Assembly (NCBI RefSeq): GCF_900095825.1
Contig: NZ_LT608315.1
Coordinates: 2,233,875-2,297,874, forward strand
From: Acidaminococcus massiliensis
GTDB lineage: Bacteria > Bacillota > Negativicutes > Acidaminococcales > Acidaminococcaceae
DNA length: 64,000 bases
Direction: 5' to 3'
Shown piece by piece: positions 51,391-60,655 of the stretch. Below the pieces are notes generated by a model. The model was not told where the DNA came from. It ran no database searches and saw only the letters and a list, made by a program, of their open reading frames with translations. The position numbers and the translations under genes are program-made. How positions within the stretch are numbered: position 1 is the first letter of the stretch; every line of letters begins with the position of its first letter.

Positions 51391-51763
51391 ACTTTTAAAT
51401 CTTGGATATACCATCCTTCGGCCGCTGACCGTTGACAAAATTCGTTCAAAATCATCTTGCCCTGGCAGATGATCTCTATCTGCGTGAGACGTGAGGCGCT
51501 GGGCTTGAGGCGATTCCTGCTTCCAAATATATTTACTTCCGAATGGGTAAAACCTTCTCTACCCTGATCTGTTCCAGCAGCATCCTGGGAACATTCAGCC
51601 CATATACAATGATAAAATAGCCTCTTTCAAAAAAACGGACCCTCTTTCCAGAAGGTCCGTTTTCTTTACGCCAAACGTCTCTCGCCCCACGCAATAGGGC
51701 GCCGGCCATTCCGGCCGGCCCGTTTCACCGGGGCTTCGATGAAAGCCGGATTTTATCCCGCCT
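51391..51763. other. Gap between higB and hsdR, with hsdR terminator
   Basis: Holds a short R2 heptad repeat at 51418-51436 (TTCGGCC/GCTGACC/GTTGACA), the hsdR terminator on the minus strand (AAAACGGACC/GGTCCGTTTT, 51632-51663, then T7) and a GGCCGGC-rich hairpin at 51700-51722. A short minus-strand stretch near 51530-51605 reads YGLNVPRMLLEQIRVEKV, perhaps a remnant of a lost gene; not identified. Confidence 0.5.
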
Positions 51764-54700
51764 TTACTGTTCAATCAACTTCTGCAGCTTCTCCACGTAC
51801 ATCGTCCTGATCGCGTTCAACAAATTTCCCCAGTACTTCAACCCGATATCCGGATGGGTCTGCCGGTATTCTTTTACATGGCTGTTCTTCTTCAAGGCGT
51901 CCTGGTTCACCTGTTTGTCGTGGGGATCTTTTCCTGCATCGTAGGTTTCCATGAAGAATTCCAGGGCTTCCGGGTCCACGCACCATTCCTGGGCGAAGCT
52001 GTCGATGATGGCCTTTGCTTTGGCCCGCACCCGGTCGTTCATTACATCCACGAAGCTCTGGTTCACAAAGGCTGCCGGATTGTCCCGGTATTCCTGCCAG
52101 ATTTCTTCCAGAATCTGGGCTCTGGCTGGATTGGTCTTCCGGAACCGTTCGATTTCTTCGGCAATTTCCTGGAAAATCTTCTGGTTTTTGGCACTGTCCG
52201 CAATCATCAGAGCCGATTCATCGGGCCGGGTGGCTTCCATCAGTTTCAGGATATAGTCCTCGTCGATCTGGTCCCGGTGCCAGCAGCGCAGTTGGTAGTT
52301 GACGACGATGTTGGTCTCTTCATCCCCATCATCATCCTGGTCCTTCTTGAGTTCTTCTTTCACATTGTTGAACTTGCCGCTGTACCTTTCGATGATTTCT
52401 TCGGCAATCTTGTAATCCCGTTCCAGGTCACGGTCCTGGAATTCAGAATACACCTGGATATCCCCATAGGCATCGTCAAAATTCCGGAAGGCCTTCAAAA
52501 AGGCGATTTTCTGCTTCTTCGTCAGCCCATCTACCGCTTCCGGGCTGGCAGCTGCCTGGCGGAGTTTCCCCAGGGCTTCCCGGAATTTCATTTCCGCTTC
52601 TTCCCAGGTGGGCGCCTGGACAAAGCTGCCGCCCCCCGCGGAATACAGGGTCATGGCCTCATCCACCGCCCGTTTGAAATGGGCCGGCACCTGGAAGGTG
52701 ACGATCTGCCCGAACCGTTTCTGGCTGTCAAAGAGCCGGTTGGTCCGGGAAAAGGCCTGGATGATCCCGTAGGACCGCATAGGCTTCCGGTCGATGAACA
52801 GGGTGGAAAGGCAGGGCGCATCGAACCCGGTAAGCAGCCGGTCCACCACGATCACCAGGTCCAGCTGGGCTTCCCGCACCTGGTACCGGGCCTTCTTACG
52901 GGCCAGACGGTCGTTTACATTGGCGTTGTAGGCGTTCAGCTGGTCCAGGCCGAACTGGGTGCCGAACATCTCGTTGTAATCCTGCAGGGATTCCTTCATC
53001 CGGTCCTGGTTCACCGTGCTGTTGTCCTCATTTTCCGTGACGGAATAGGTAATGGCCACTTTGGGGAAATCCGCCAGCTTCCGTTTGATGGCGCTGCTCA
53101 CTTCCACCCCTGGCACTTCTCCGGCCTTCACCTTCTGGAACAGCTGGTAATACCGCTGGGCCTGCTGGATGGAACTGGTGGTGAGAATGGCGGTGAAGCT
53201 GTTCCCCTTCCCCCGGTCCAGGCCCAACTTCCCGCTGGAACGGTTGATGATGAAATCCACCACCTGGCGCATGTGCCCTTCGTCCTCGTAGGCGGCATCC
53301 AGGATTTTCTCCTGGAGCAGGGCTTTTTCCACGCTGAATCCGTCCTGGTCTTCTTCCCAGCCGGTTACATGGTTCTCCCGGGCCAGTTCTTCCATGTCGA
53401 AAGTGTTGTGGTATTCCACCTGGAACCCCAGCACCGCCCCGTCGTGGAGGGCTTCTTTGATGGTGTACCGGTGGAGGCACTTGCCGTACTGTTCCTGGGT
53501 GGTCTTGGGCAGGTTCCCGGCGCTGTTCTTGGCATCCTGTTCAAAAATCGGGGTGCCGGTGAACCCGTACCACAGGGGCCGGGTGAAATACTGGTCCAGC
53601 TGGGCCTGGGCTGCCGGGGACACCGCCCGGTGACATTCATCCACCACAAACACCAGCCGGAGCTTGTGGAGCTTTTCGTATTTGTCGCACCCTTCCGGGT
53701 ACCGCTTCATAACAATCTGGAGCTTCTGGATGGTGGTGACGATCACGTCCCCGCCTTTGGCCTGGAGCTTCTTGACCAGGTCCCCGGTGTTGTCCGTTTC
53801 GTTCACATCGATGGTGTCATACTGGGCATAGGCCTGGAAAGCCCCGGTGGTCTGGTTGTCCAGGTCTTTCCGGTCCACCACGAAGATTACCTTGTCCACA
53901 CTGGGGATCTGGGTCAGATAATGGGCCGTTTTGTAGGAAGTGAGGGTCTTGCCGCTCCCGGTGGTGTGCCAGATGAAGCCGGACTGGGTGCCCCCATCCG
54001 TATAGGGATTCACGGCGTTTTTCACCGCTTCGATGGCATGGATCTGGTAGGGCCGGAGCAGGATGATGGCCTTCCGTTCGCTGTCCAGCACCGTATACTG
54101 GGACACCATCCGATGGGCCGCGGGAATGGACAATACCTCCCGGGCAAAGGACAGATAGTCTGTCTGGGGCTGGTTCTTGTCATCCAGCCACAGGGACAGG
54201 AACTGGGGATTCAGGCTGCTTTCCGCTGCTGCTGCAATGTACCGGGTATCCGTTCCGTTGGATACCACGAACATCTGGAGGGTGGAAAAAATATCCCGGA
54301 ACACCCCTTCTTTCAGGTATTTCTTGATCTGGTTGAAGGCCTCCATATAGGGATGGGCCCGGTTCTTCAGCTCGATGTGGATCATGGGCAGCCCGTTGAT
54401 GAGGAGGGTCACGTCTCCCCTGCGGTTCCGGTCCAGAGCCTCCCTCCGGGGGAACTGGATCTGGTGCACCACTTCGTATACAGAAGAACCCCCGGCCACA
54501 TCCACCCGTTTGAACACCACCGGATGGATGGTGCCCAGGCTGGCGTCTTCCCGCTGGATGTCCACCCGGGCCACTCCGTTTTCGCCCAGCATCCATTTGG
54601 CCCCGTCATAAAAGGTGGGGAAACGGAGCTGGTTCTGCACCTGGAGGAATTCCCCGTCGGTGAGCGGATGGGCGTCAAACAGCTCCTTGTTGTTGTTCAC

Positions 54701-54835
54701 CAGGATCCGCCGGAAATTGTCCCACAGGTCCTGGATGGTGTGGAGGTCCTCCCGGAGGGTCCACTGGGACTGCTGTTCCGTCAGCTGCCGGAGCAGGTGC
54801 TGCTCCATGCTTTCTTCCGATTCATAGGAAGTCAT
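51764..54835 (-). CDS. hsdR: Type I restriction endonuclease subunit R
   Basis: 1023 residues. N-terminal PD-(D/E)xK nuclease (LLINGLPMIHIELKN, ending at residue 158), superfamily 2 translocase with Walker A TTGSGKT (291-297) and DECH (399-402), later helicase motifs VVDRLLTGFDAP and QAFSRTNR, and a C-terminal helical domain. Cuts DNA lacking the methylation made by HsdMS after translocation. The PF-type overall pattern resembles EcoR124I (type IC). Ends the hsdM-hsdS-hsdR operon. Confidence 0.95.
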   Translation of the reverse strand: MTSYESEESMEQHLLRQLTEQQSQWTLREDLHTIQDLWDNFRRILVNNNKELFDAHPLTDGEFLQVQNQLRFPTFYDGAKWMLGENGVARVDIQREDASLGTIHPVVFKRVDVAGGSSVYEVVHQIQFPRREALDRNRRGDVTLLINGLPMIHIELKNRAHPYMEAFNQIKKYLKEGVFRDIFSTLQMFVVSNGTDTRYIAAAAESSLNPQFLSLWLDDKNQPQTDYLSFAREVLSIPAAHRMVSQYTVLDSERKAIILLRPYQIHAIEAVKNAVNPYTDGGTQSGFIWHTTGSGKTLTSYKTAHYLTQIPSVDKVIFVVDRKDLDNQTTGAFQAYAQYDTIDVNETDNTGDLVKKLQAKGGDVIVTTIQKLQIVMKRYPEGCDKYEKLHKLRLVFVVDECHRAVSPAAQAQLDQYFTRPLWYGFTGTPIFEQDAKNSAGNLPKTTQEQYGKCLHRYTIKEALHDGAVLGFQVEYHNTFDMEELARENHVTGWEEDQDGFSVEKALLQEKILDAAYEDEGHMRQVVDFIINRSSGKLGLDRGKGNSFTAILTTSSIQQAQRYYQLFQKVKAGEVPGVEVSSAIKRKLADFPKVAITYSVTENEDNSTVNQDRMKESLQDYNEMFGTQFGLDQLNAYNANVNDRLARKKARYQVREAQLDLVIVVDRLLTGFDAPCLSTLFIDRKPMRSYGIIQAFSRTNRLFDSQKRFGQIVTFQVPAHFKRAVDEAMTLYSAGGGSFVQAPTWEEAEMKFREALGKLRQAAASPEAVDGLTKKQKIAFLKAFRNFDDAYGDIQVYSEFQDRDLERDYKIAEEIIERYSGKFNNVKEELKKDQDDDGDEETNIVVNYQLRCWHRDQIDEDYILKLMEATRPDESALMIADSAKNQKIFQEIAEEIERFRKTNPARAQILEEIWQEYRDNPAAFVNQSFVDVMNDRVRAKAKAIIDSFAQEWCVDPEALEFFMETYDAGKDPHDKQVNQDALKKNSHVKEYRQTHPDIGLKYWGNLLNAIRTMYVEKLQKLIEQ

Positions 54836-54847
54836 ACGGTTTCCCCC

Positions 54848-56071
54848 TTATACAAACAGATTTTGGAGCAGGAATTTTTTTACTGCCTGGAGCTGGGTGA
54901 TTTTTTGCTGGTGGAGGGTGATGAGGTTATCAATGTTATTAAAGTAATTTCCAATTATTATTTGTTCTTGTACAGAAGGAATCAAAATTTTTGTTTTAAG
55001 AATATTATCGTTATACAATCTCTTAATTGTACTGCCTTCTATACCCGCCCATTTCACAATCTTATAAAGTTGTATTAAAAACGAATTTTGGATCCTATTA
55101 TCATGTTTAAGCCAAACAATATTGGAATCCTGATAATAAGCATCTTCTCCCGTATATTCGACGGTTCTGCCAATACTTCCAGATGCGGAAATCAGAATAT
55201 CACCTTTCTCTGGATATGGATATTTCTTTTTGTATTCATCAAAAAGATTTTTTGAAATATAGGCATCAGGTTTTCCACCAAATGTACCAATTTTATAAAA
55301 AGGGATATCACCATTCTCCGTCGTCTGATTCTTAAAAATACGCTTACACATAGCAACTGAGCCAAAATCCCCCAACTTCCGCTGTTCCCACTCCCCTGTA
55401 AATCCTTTAAACCGGATTTTCGGGACCTTCTCTCCTTTGGCCGGGAACAGATTCTGGAGGAAATAGGCTTTCAGCTTTTTCAGCTGGTCGGACTTGCGCT
55501 GATGAAGGGTTATAGTGTCATCAATTTCAGAAAAGAAGGTACCAATTTGATGCTGTTCTTCTTCTGATGGCACTAAAACTTTTTGGCTTTCCAATTCACT
55601 TTTATTTAGATTTCCAATAGCCCCATTGCCACCTGCAACATGAGTTCTAATAAACCTTTGATACCACAGCGAGCCTAGTAATGCATTTACAAATTTAGTG
55701 TCAGTTCCTGATCCTAAAAGCATAAAGCCACCATGAACTGCCATACTATCAGTAATATTCTTAATAATTGCATGCTTTCCGACGAGTTTAGAAGAGCCAT
55801 TTGCAGCAGTAATTAAGATGTCACCATTATTAACTAATGGTATATTTACCGATGCTGCATCAACAAAAACATCATCGTCATTGATTGTAAATGTATTTCC
55901 GTTGATATTCGATGACCGTAATACTCTTATACCTGACTGTCTCACATCAGCCGGAGAATAAGTTAACCCACGTCTTAATTGAAGCAAGTCTCTGAACTTA
56001 CGCTGTTCCCAATCATCCGTAAACCCCTTGAACCGTACCGCCGGAACCTTCTTCATGTCTTTTTTCATCAT
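54848..56071 (-). CDS. hsdS: Type I restriction-modification specificity subunit S
   Basis: 407 residues with two target-recognition domains (about 25-165 and 230-365), each followed by a conserved helix (DQLKKLKAYFLQNLF and TQLQAVKKFLLQNLF) and preceded by KVP-x2-RFKGFT-x2-WEQRK. The conserved parts have the genome's normal base use, while both recognition domains are strongly A+T-rich, as if exchanged with foreign DNA. Determines the two halves of the methylated site. Confidence 0.93.
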   Translation of the reverse strand: MMKKDMKKVPAVRFKGFTDDWEQRKFRDLLQLRRGLTYSPADVRQSGIRVLRSSNINGNTFTINDDDVFVDAASVNIPLVNNGDILITAANGSSKLVGKHAIIKNITDSMAVHGGFMLLGSGTDTKFVNALLGSLWYQRFIRTHVAGGNGAIGNLNKSELESQKVLVPSEEEQHQIGTFFSEIDDTITLHQRKSDQLKKLKAYFLQNLFPAKGEKVPKIRFKGFTGEWEQRKLGDFGSVAMCKRIFKNQTTENGDIPFYKIGTFGGKPDAYISKNLFDEYKKKYPYPEKGDILISASGSIGRTVEYTGEDAYYQDSNIVWLKHDNRIQNSFLIQLYKIVKWAGIEGSTIKRLYNDNILKTKILIPSVQEQIIIGNYFNNIDNLITLHQQKITQLQAVKKFLLQNLFV

Positions 56072-56080
56072 CCCATCTCC

Positions 56081-57688
56081 TTACTGAAACAGGTGAAGCA
56101 GGTCCTGGAGGTCTTTGGCCTTTTTCGGGTCGTCGGTGGTCAGCTCTTCCATCATATCCGCCAGTTCTTTTTCTGCAGCCTGGATCTGGTGGTTGGTATC
56201 CGCCATTTCCCGGTTCACTTCTCCCAGATCGATTTCCGGTTCCGGTTCGGAGGTATCCACATACCGGGGGATGTTCAGGTTGAAGTCGTTTTCCTGGATT
56301 TCCTCAAAGGAGGCCACATGGGCAAATTTGTCCACGTCCTTCCGGTCCACGTAGGCCTGGAACAGCTTCTGGATGTTGGCCTGGGTCAGGGTGTTCTTAG
56401 CCTTGCCTTTTTCAAATTCCTGGCTGCCGTCGATGAACAGCACATCCCGGCCGGGACGGTCTTTTTTCAGCACCATGATGATGGTGGGGATGCCGGTGGA
56501 ATAGAAGATCCCTGCCGGAAGGCCGATTACTGCATAGATGTACCCTTTTTCCAGCAGCTTTTGGCGGATCTTCCCTTCCGCAGCCCCCCGGAACAGTACC
56601 CCGTGGGGCAGGACGATGCCCATGGTGCCGGACTCTTTCAGATGGTACAGGCCGTGGAGCAAAAAGGCATAGTCGGCCTTGGATTTGGGAGCCAGCACCC
56701 CGTAATCGGAAAACCGGGGGTCACTTTCAAACCCCTTGTCCGCACTCCAGTGCTGGGAATAGGGCGGGTTCATCATGACCCCGTCAAAATTCGTCACTTC
56801 ATCACTGGGCCAATCCCGGTCCAGGGTGTCCGCATTCCGCAGATGCTGGTTGGTGGCAGCGATCCCGTGGATGATCATGTTCATCCGGGCCAGGTTGTAG
56901 GTGGAAGTTTTGATTTCCTGTCCATAATAGGCAATGGAATCCACATCCTGGATATAATGACGCACATTCAGCAGCAGGGACCCGGACCCCATGGCCGGGT
57001 CGTAGGCGCTGAAGCCCTTTTTGGCTTCCTGGCCCCAGGTCACAATGTGGGTCAGCAGTTGGGAAACCGATTGGGGGGTATAGAATTCTCCTGCCTTCTG
57101 GCCCATATCGGAAGCAAAGGTGCCGATCAGATATTCATAAGCATCCCCCAGCACATCCCCGCTGTGGCTGTCCAGGTTCAAGGGAGACAGGGCCGTCATC
57201 ACCTGGGCGATCATGTCATTCCGCTTCTGGGGAGTGGACCCCAGCTTGGTGGAATACAGGTCCACATCGTCGAACAGATGGCCCAGAAGGTCCGGATTGG
57301 ACTGTTCAATGTCCCGGAAGGCCTGGTTCAGATTTTCCAGCTGGAAGGTCTGCTTCCGGATGGAATCCATCAAAGCGGCAAAGGTAAAGTCCGGTTTGAT
57401 TTCATAATCCATGTTCATGGTTTCCAGCAGGTCTTCGTGGAATTCTTCCGCATCGTAATATTTTTTATACACCCCCTGACGGGCCTCTTCCGTGGCCACA
57501 TCCTGTGCTTCCACTTCCCCGGCATCCACCAGGGCATTGGCAGCCGCTTCCAGGGTTTTGTCGGACAAATGCTTGTAAAAAATAAGGCCCAGAGCATAGT
57601 TCATATAGTCCGCTGCCCCCATGGTCTGGCGCATCACGTTGGCAGAATCCCACAGAACCTGTTCCAGGCTTTTTTCGTCAGTGCTCAT
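56081..57688 (-). CDS. hsdM: Type I restriction-modification methyltransferase subunit M
   Basis: 535 residues, N6-adenine methyltransferase: N-terminal HsdM helical domain, SAM-binding DPAMGSGSLLL (230-240) and catalytic NPPYS (307-311), C-terminal part ending DDPKKAKDLQDLLHLF. It forms M2S with HsdS and adds HsdR for restriction. First gene of the operon, 9 bp before hsdS. Confidence 0.95.
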   Translation of the reverse strand: MSTDEKSLEQVLWDSANVMRQTMGAADYMNYALGLIFYKHLSDKTLEAAANALVDAGEVEAQDVATEEARQGVYKKYYDAEEFHEDLLETMNMDYEIKPDFTFAALMDSIRKQTFQLENLNQAFRDIEQSNPDLLGHLFDDVDLYSTKLGSTPQKRNDMIAQVMTALSPLNLDSHSGDVLGDAYEYLIGTFASDMGQKAGEFYTPQSVSQLLTHIVTWGQEAKKGFSAYDPAMGSGSLLLNVRHYIQDVDSIAYYGQEIKTSTYNLARMNMIIHGIAATNQHLRNADTLDRDWPSDEVTNFDGVMMNPPYSQHWSADKGFESDPRFSDYGVLAPKSKADYAFLLHGLYHLKESGTMGIVLPHGVLFRGAAEGKIRQKLLEKGYIYAVIGLPAGIFYSTGIPTIIMVLKKDRPGRDVLFIDGSQEFEKGKAKNTLTQANIQKLFQAYVDRKDVDKFAHVASFEEIQENDFNLNIPRYVDTSEPEPEIDLGEVNREMADTNHQIQAAEKELADMMEELTTDDPKKAKDLQDLLHLFQ

Positions 57689-57727
57689 CGTTGTGAATCT
57701 CCTTTAGGATAATTTGGCATGCTTGTT

Positions 57728-57750
57728 TGTGATATTTTTATTGTATCACA
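57728..57750. promoter_or_regulatory. Palindrome upstream of hsdM
   Basis: TGTGATA, 9 bases, TATCACA, located 40-62 bp before the hsdM start. Either an operator or part of the promoter region (TACAAT lies within it on the minus strand, without a good minus-35). Confidence 0.45.
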
Positions 57751-57817
57751 GAATCAGGGCCTCTTTTTCGTCAATTTTATTATACCCCACCCCCTGTCCA
57801 AAAAGGCGGACAAAAAA

Positions 57818-57858
57818 AGACGTCAGACTGGCCCTTGGGGCCGCATCTGACGTCTTAC
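57818..57858. repeat. Short R1-type palindrome, copy 5
   Basis: GACGTCAGACTGGCCCTTGG followed by GGCCGCATCTGACGTCTTA: only the outer arms of the R1 family, joined directly. This could be the minimal unit from which longer copies grew. Confidence 0.65.
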
Positions 57859-57867
57859 AAGAGCCCT

Positions 57868-58043
57868 GCCGGGCGGCCAGGGAAGGGCTTCCCTGAGGGC
57901 AGCCCCTACCACGTTGGGGTCAGAGATGCAACAGAAAATCAGAGAAACGGGGTTGTCAAAAAATCCGTTCCTGTGACCGTTGTATCCAACATCCGACCCC
58001 AACGGTGTAAGGGCGAGCCCCAGGCCCGCCCGTCCCGGCCCCT
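57868..58043. repeat. MITE-like inverted-repeat element (IS110 target family)
   Basis: Left arm GGGCAGCCCCTACCACGTTG, then GGGTC; right arm on the minus strand GGGCTCGCCCTTACACCGTT, then GGGGTC. The arms enclose about 85 bp with no gene. Outside the right arm is GGCCGGGACGGGCGGGCCTG. Similar arms lie beside both IS110 copies (50587-50625, 63045-63085) and at 1-30. Confidence 0.7.
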
Positions 58044-58055
58044 ATGTCCCCCTCT

Positions 58056-58592
58056 TCACTCTCCCCTCTTCATCTTCTCCAGCGCCTTCCGGTATCTGCC
58101 ATACAGGGTGGACAGGGGGCACTGGTAGGCTTCCTGGAGCTTTTTCCAGGGGATTTGCTGGACGGCCGCCTGGCGGACCAGGAGCCGTTCCTTGGGGGTG
58201 AGCTGTCGGAAGGCTCTGCGGATTTCTTCCGCCTGGATCCCCCGGAGGAAATCTTCCTGGTAGCTGGATCTTCCTCCTTCCATCACTTGGACCTTCTCCT
58301 GGATGCGTTTCTGCCTGGCTTCTTTCCGGATGTAATGGGACAGCAGGTAGGTCAAATGGGTCTTCACGAAGCCAGGGAACTTTCTGGCATCTTCTCCCGG
58401 ATATTTCCGGATGGCTTCCAAAAGGCCCAGCACCAATTGGCTGGCCAGGTCCGTCCGCCGGGAATAGTCCCGTTCCTGGGCGGCCAGTTTCCGTACCAAG
58501 GGCCGGAAAGTGGTGACGATGGCCAGCTGGGCCTCCTGGTCACCCTGTTTCGCCAAAACAAGCAATTTTTCCAGTTCTCTTTCTTTTTCCAT
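58056..58592 (-). CDS. Sigma-70-like factor with C-terminal HTH
   Basis: 178 residues from ATG 58592 (AAGGTGG five bases upstream). N-terminal helices resemble sigma region 2 (LVLAKQGDQEAQLAIVTTFR, SRRTDLASQLVLGLLEAIRKY) and the end is a region-4-type HTH (QLTPKERLLVRQAAVQQIPW, LQEAYQCPLSTLYGRYRKA). Phages and mobile elements use such factors for late transcription. It lies 14 bp after the helicase-loader gene. Confidence 0.7.
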   Translation of the reverse strand: MEKERELEKLLVLAKQGDQEAQLAIVTTFRPLVRKLAAQERDYSRRTDLASQLVLGLLEAIRKYPGEDARKFPGFVKTHLTYLLSHYIRKEARQKRIQEKVQVMEGGRSSYQEDFLRGIQAEEIRRAFRQLTPKERLLVRQAAVQQIPWKKLQEAYQCPLSTLYGRYRKALEKMKRGE

Positions 58593-58606
58593 AGTGCCAC
58601 CTTCCT

Positions 58607-59545
58607 TCATCCCTTCTCGAATAGTTCCATGGGTTCTTCCCCTCCTGGCCGGCTGCAGCAGATTCCCCCAGGTTCCAATGCCCAGCGCCGGTCCAGCCCA
58701 TAGAAGGGCAGGGGCACGGTCATCCCGGCCAGACGGCTGACGATCCGGGCCGCTGTTTCTGCATCCTGCTTGTCCCCATTGCCCCGCACCTGGGCCATCT
58801 TTTCTCCCAAGGCCTTCAGACTGTCGTTACTGGTCACCAGGGTCATTTTCTGCTGCCGGTACCGGACGTCGATGACCCGGGCCAATTGCTCCAGCCCCCA
58901 AGCATTGAACCGTTCCGACCCCAGGTCGTCGATGATCAGACAGTCTGCATTTTCCAGGCTCCGGTCCGGGGTATCGGGATGTTTCAGATTCTCCCGGAAG
59001 CGGCACCGGAGCTGGGAGGTATTGGTGAAAAGGACCCGCTGGCCCTGCTGGACCAGGAGATTCCCCACGATGGCTGCCAGCAGGGTCTTGCCGGTGCCTC
59101 GGCTGCCGTAAAGATACAGGCCCTTTCCCGGATCTTTCTGCCGGACCAAGCGTTGAGCCATCCGCACCGCCAGCCGGTTGCCGTCCGTCACCTGGTAATC
59201 GGCAAAGGTCTTTCCCTGGAACAGCTTGGGAAGGTTGGCTTCCTGCCTCCGTTCCTGGATCCGGAGCTTCCGTTCCCGCAGCTTCTTCCGGGGGCAGGGC
59301 GTCAGCGGGAAATACAGATAGCCCCGATGGCTGGTCAAAAGAGGCATCATCCCCGGAATGGGCTGCCGGCAAATGTCCCCGCTGCATGCCCTGCAAAGAT
59401 CCTGCTGTTCCTTCACCTTTTGGATATGGAATCCGCGGTTCTCATAGTACTCCCGTTTCACGTAAGCCGGAGGACCGATCAAATTGGTCACTTCCACGTA
59501 ATCCAGTTTTGCTTCTCCAGAAGCCTGTTTCTTTACTTCCACCAC
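58607..59545 (-). CDS. DnaC/DnaI-like helicase loader (AAA+ ATPase)
   Basis: 312 residues from GTG 59545 (AAAGGAG upstream). An N-terminal zinc-binding part with CRACSGDIC and a late C (in PLTPCPRKK), then AAA+ core: Walker A GSRGTGKTLLAA, Walker B ADCLIIDDLGSERF, sensor VTSNDS. Ending PLPFYGLDRRW. DnaC-like proteins load the replicative helicase; in mobile elements they serve the element's origin. Located between the replication initiator and the sigma-like gene. Confidence 0.85.
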   Translation of the reverse strand: MVEVKKQASGEAKLDYVEVTNLIGPPAYVKREYYENRGFHIQKVKEQQDLCRACSGDICRQPIPGMMPLLTSHRGYLYFPLTPCPRKKLRERKLRIQERRQEANLPKLFQGKTFADYQVTDGNRLAVRMAQRLVRQKDPGKGLYLYGSRGTGKTLLAAIVGNLLVQQGQRVLFTNTSQLRCRFRENLKHPDTPDRSLENADCLIIDDLGSERFNAWGLEQLARVIDVRYRQQKMTLVTSNDSLKALGEKMAQVRGNGDKQDAETAARIVSRLAGMTVPLPFYGLDRRWALEPGGICCSRPGGEEPMELFEKG

Positions 59546-59707
59546 AATGTCTCCTTTCCAAAGACCCTGACGGCTCCATGGCTGTCGGGATTTTTTTCTT
59601 TTTTATCACTTTTTCTTTTCTGACTCTACCCTAACCTAAACTAACCTGTGGCTTCCGTTGGTATGCCCACGGGGACGTCAAGGCTTGTAGAGCCAGGTTG
59701 GATGGGC

Positions 59708-60226
59708 TTATCCCTCCTCCCTTCCAAAATCTTTTCCGGCCGCTTGGCTGTCACTGGGCTGCCATTTGTCATCCGGTCCGTCATACCACGAGTCTTCCCC
59801 ATGGCTGTCATCCAGGCAGTCCCAAAGGATGCCAGGATGGCTGTCAGGGCGGCTGCCCGAATGGCTGACGTAAGATCTACAATCATCCAATACAGCATAG
59901 CTTCTGTCCCGTAAAACTGTAACATAACGTTTCTCCTGGTGGATACTCGGGGTGTACCGGTCTTTGCGGATCCAGTTGTGCTGCCCCCAGTGGGTGATGC
60001 AGAGGACTCCGCTGATGAAGGGGATCACAAAGCCGGATTGTTTCAGCTCTTCCAGAGATTCCGGCTGACATCCGGTGAGCCTCACGATGCCCAGGGGATT
60101 GCTGACGAAACCGTCATCATCGGCATGGAGGACCAGGTGCATATAGAGCGCCTGGGTATCAGGCGCCAGCACCAAGAAGCGTTCATCATCGGTGATTTTT
60201 GAATTGATCATACGGCGGCAGGCCAT
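59708..60226 (-). CDS. Replication-initiator-like protein (phage/ICE type)
   Basis: 172 residues. MACRRMINSKITDDERFL, TQALYMHLVLHADDDGFVSN and THWGQHNWIRKDRYTPSIHQ match the N-terminal domain of phage replication (DnaD-like or replisome organiser) proteins. The C-terminal part (from about 125) is low-complexity polar (SGSRPDSHPG, DSHGEDSWYDGPDD) and lacks a DnaD helicase-binding domain, so the gene may be shortened. Upstream of the helicase loader on the same strand. Confidence 0.75.
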   Translation of the reverse strand: MACRRMINSKITDDERFLVLAPDTQALYMHLVLHADDDGFVSNPLGIVRLTGCQPESLEELKQSGFVIPFISGVLCITHWGQHNWIRKDRYTPSIHQEKRYVTVLRDRSYAVLDDCRSYVSHSGSRPDSHPGILWDCLDDSHGEDSWYDGPDDKWQPSDSQAAGKDFGREEG

Positions 60227-60271
60227 AAGAAAAGCACTCCTTTCTCTTTCGCACTATTCTGTCTATAAGAA

Positions 60272-60302
60272 AAGCCAGGACCCCCGGAAGAGACCCTGGC
60301 TT
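60272..60302 (-). terminator. Terminator of the HTH gene
   Basis: On the minus strand AAGCCAGG, 15-base loop, CCTGGCTT, then TTCTT. About 60 bp after the HTH stop. Confidence 0.6.
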
Positions 60303-60361
60303 CGGGACAGCAGTCACCGTTTGTCCCTGTCGTTTCTTTTCGATTCCCTCCTTTGCTGTCC

Positions 60362-60580
60362 TTAGGGCAGGTTGTCCATCATTTCTTCAATGGGCAGATT
60401 GGTTACTTTGCTGATTTCTTGCAGAGTCCTGATGGATGGCATGTACTTGGGGTTCTGTTCCCTGGTCGCTTTCTTCATACGGGTCAGTGTACGGACGGAA
60501 ATCCCCGTATCTTCTGACAGCTGTTTCATGGTGATCTCATGGAATGTGAGCCAGAAGAAAAGTGATTGGAAAACAGGCAT
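60362..60580 (-). CDS. Small HTH regulator
   Basis: 72 residues from ATG 60580, with AAGGAG nine bases upstream; the open frame begins earlier at a TTG that overlaps this site. Cro/C1-like helix-turn-helix (EITMKQLSEDTGISVRTLTR, SIRTLQEISKVTNLPIEEM). Divergent from the amidase gene and downstream of a palindrome, so probably an autoregulator of this phage-like group. Confidence 0.75.
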   Translation of the reverse strand: MPVFQSLFFWLTFHEITMKQLSEDTGISVRTLTRMKKATREQNPKYMPSIRTLQEISKVTNLPIEEMMDNLP

Positions 60581-60621
60581 CTGCAGCATCTCCTTCAAAT
60601 AAGATTTTGGTTATAGTTATT

Positions 60622-60649
60622 ATTATACTTGTGTAGAAATATCTGTAAA
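60622..60649 (-). promoter_or_regulatory. Promoter of the HTH gene
   Basis: On the minus strand minus-35 TTTACA (60644-60649), 16-bp spacer, minus-10 TATAAT (60622-60627). Confidence 0.65.
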
Positions 60650-60655
60650 TACTTT

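Noticed and set aside
51854-55078. 1074-codon open frame opposite hsdR
   Set aside because: Antisense shadow; ends run into hsdS without start signals.
51764-57688. Wider defence island around the type I system
   Set aside because: Only the hsd genes and a HigBA pair are present; the other neighbours are repeats and phage-like replication genes.
58056-60226. IstA/IstB-type IS21 transposon (helicase loader resembles IstB)
   Set aside because: No IstA transposase is present, and the neighbours are a replication initiator and a sigma-like factor.
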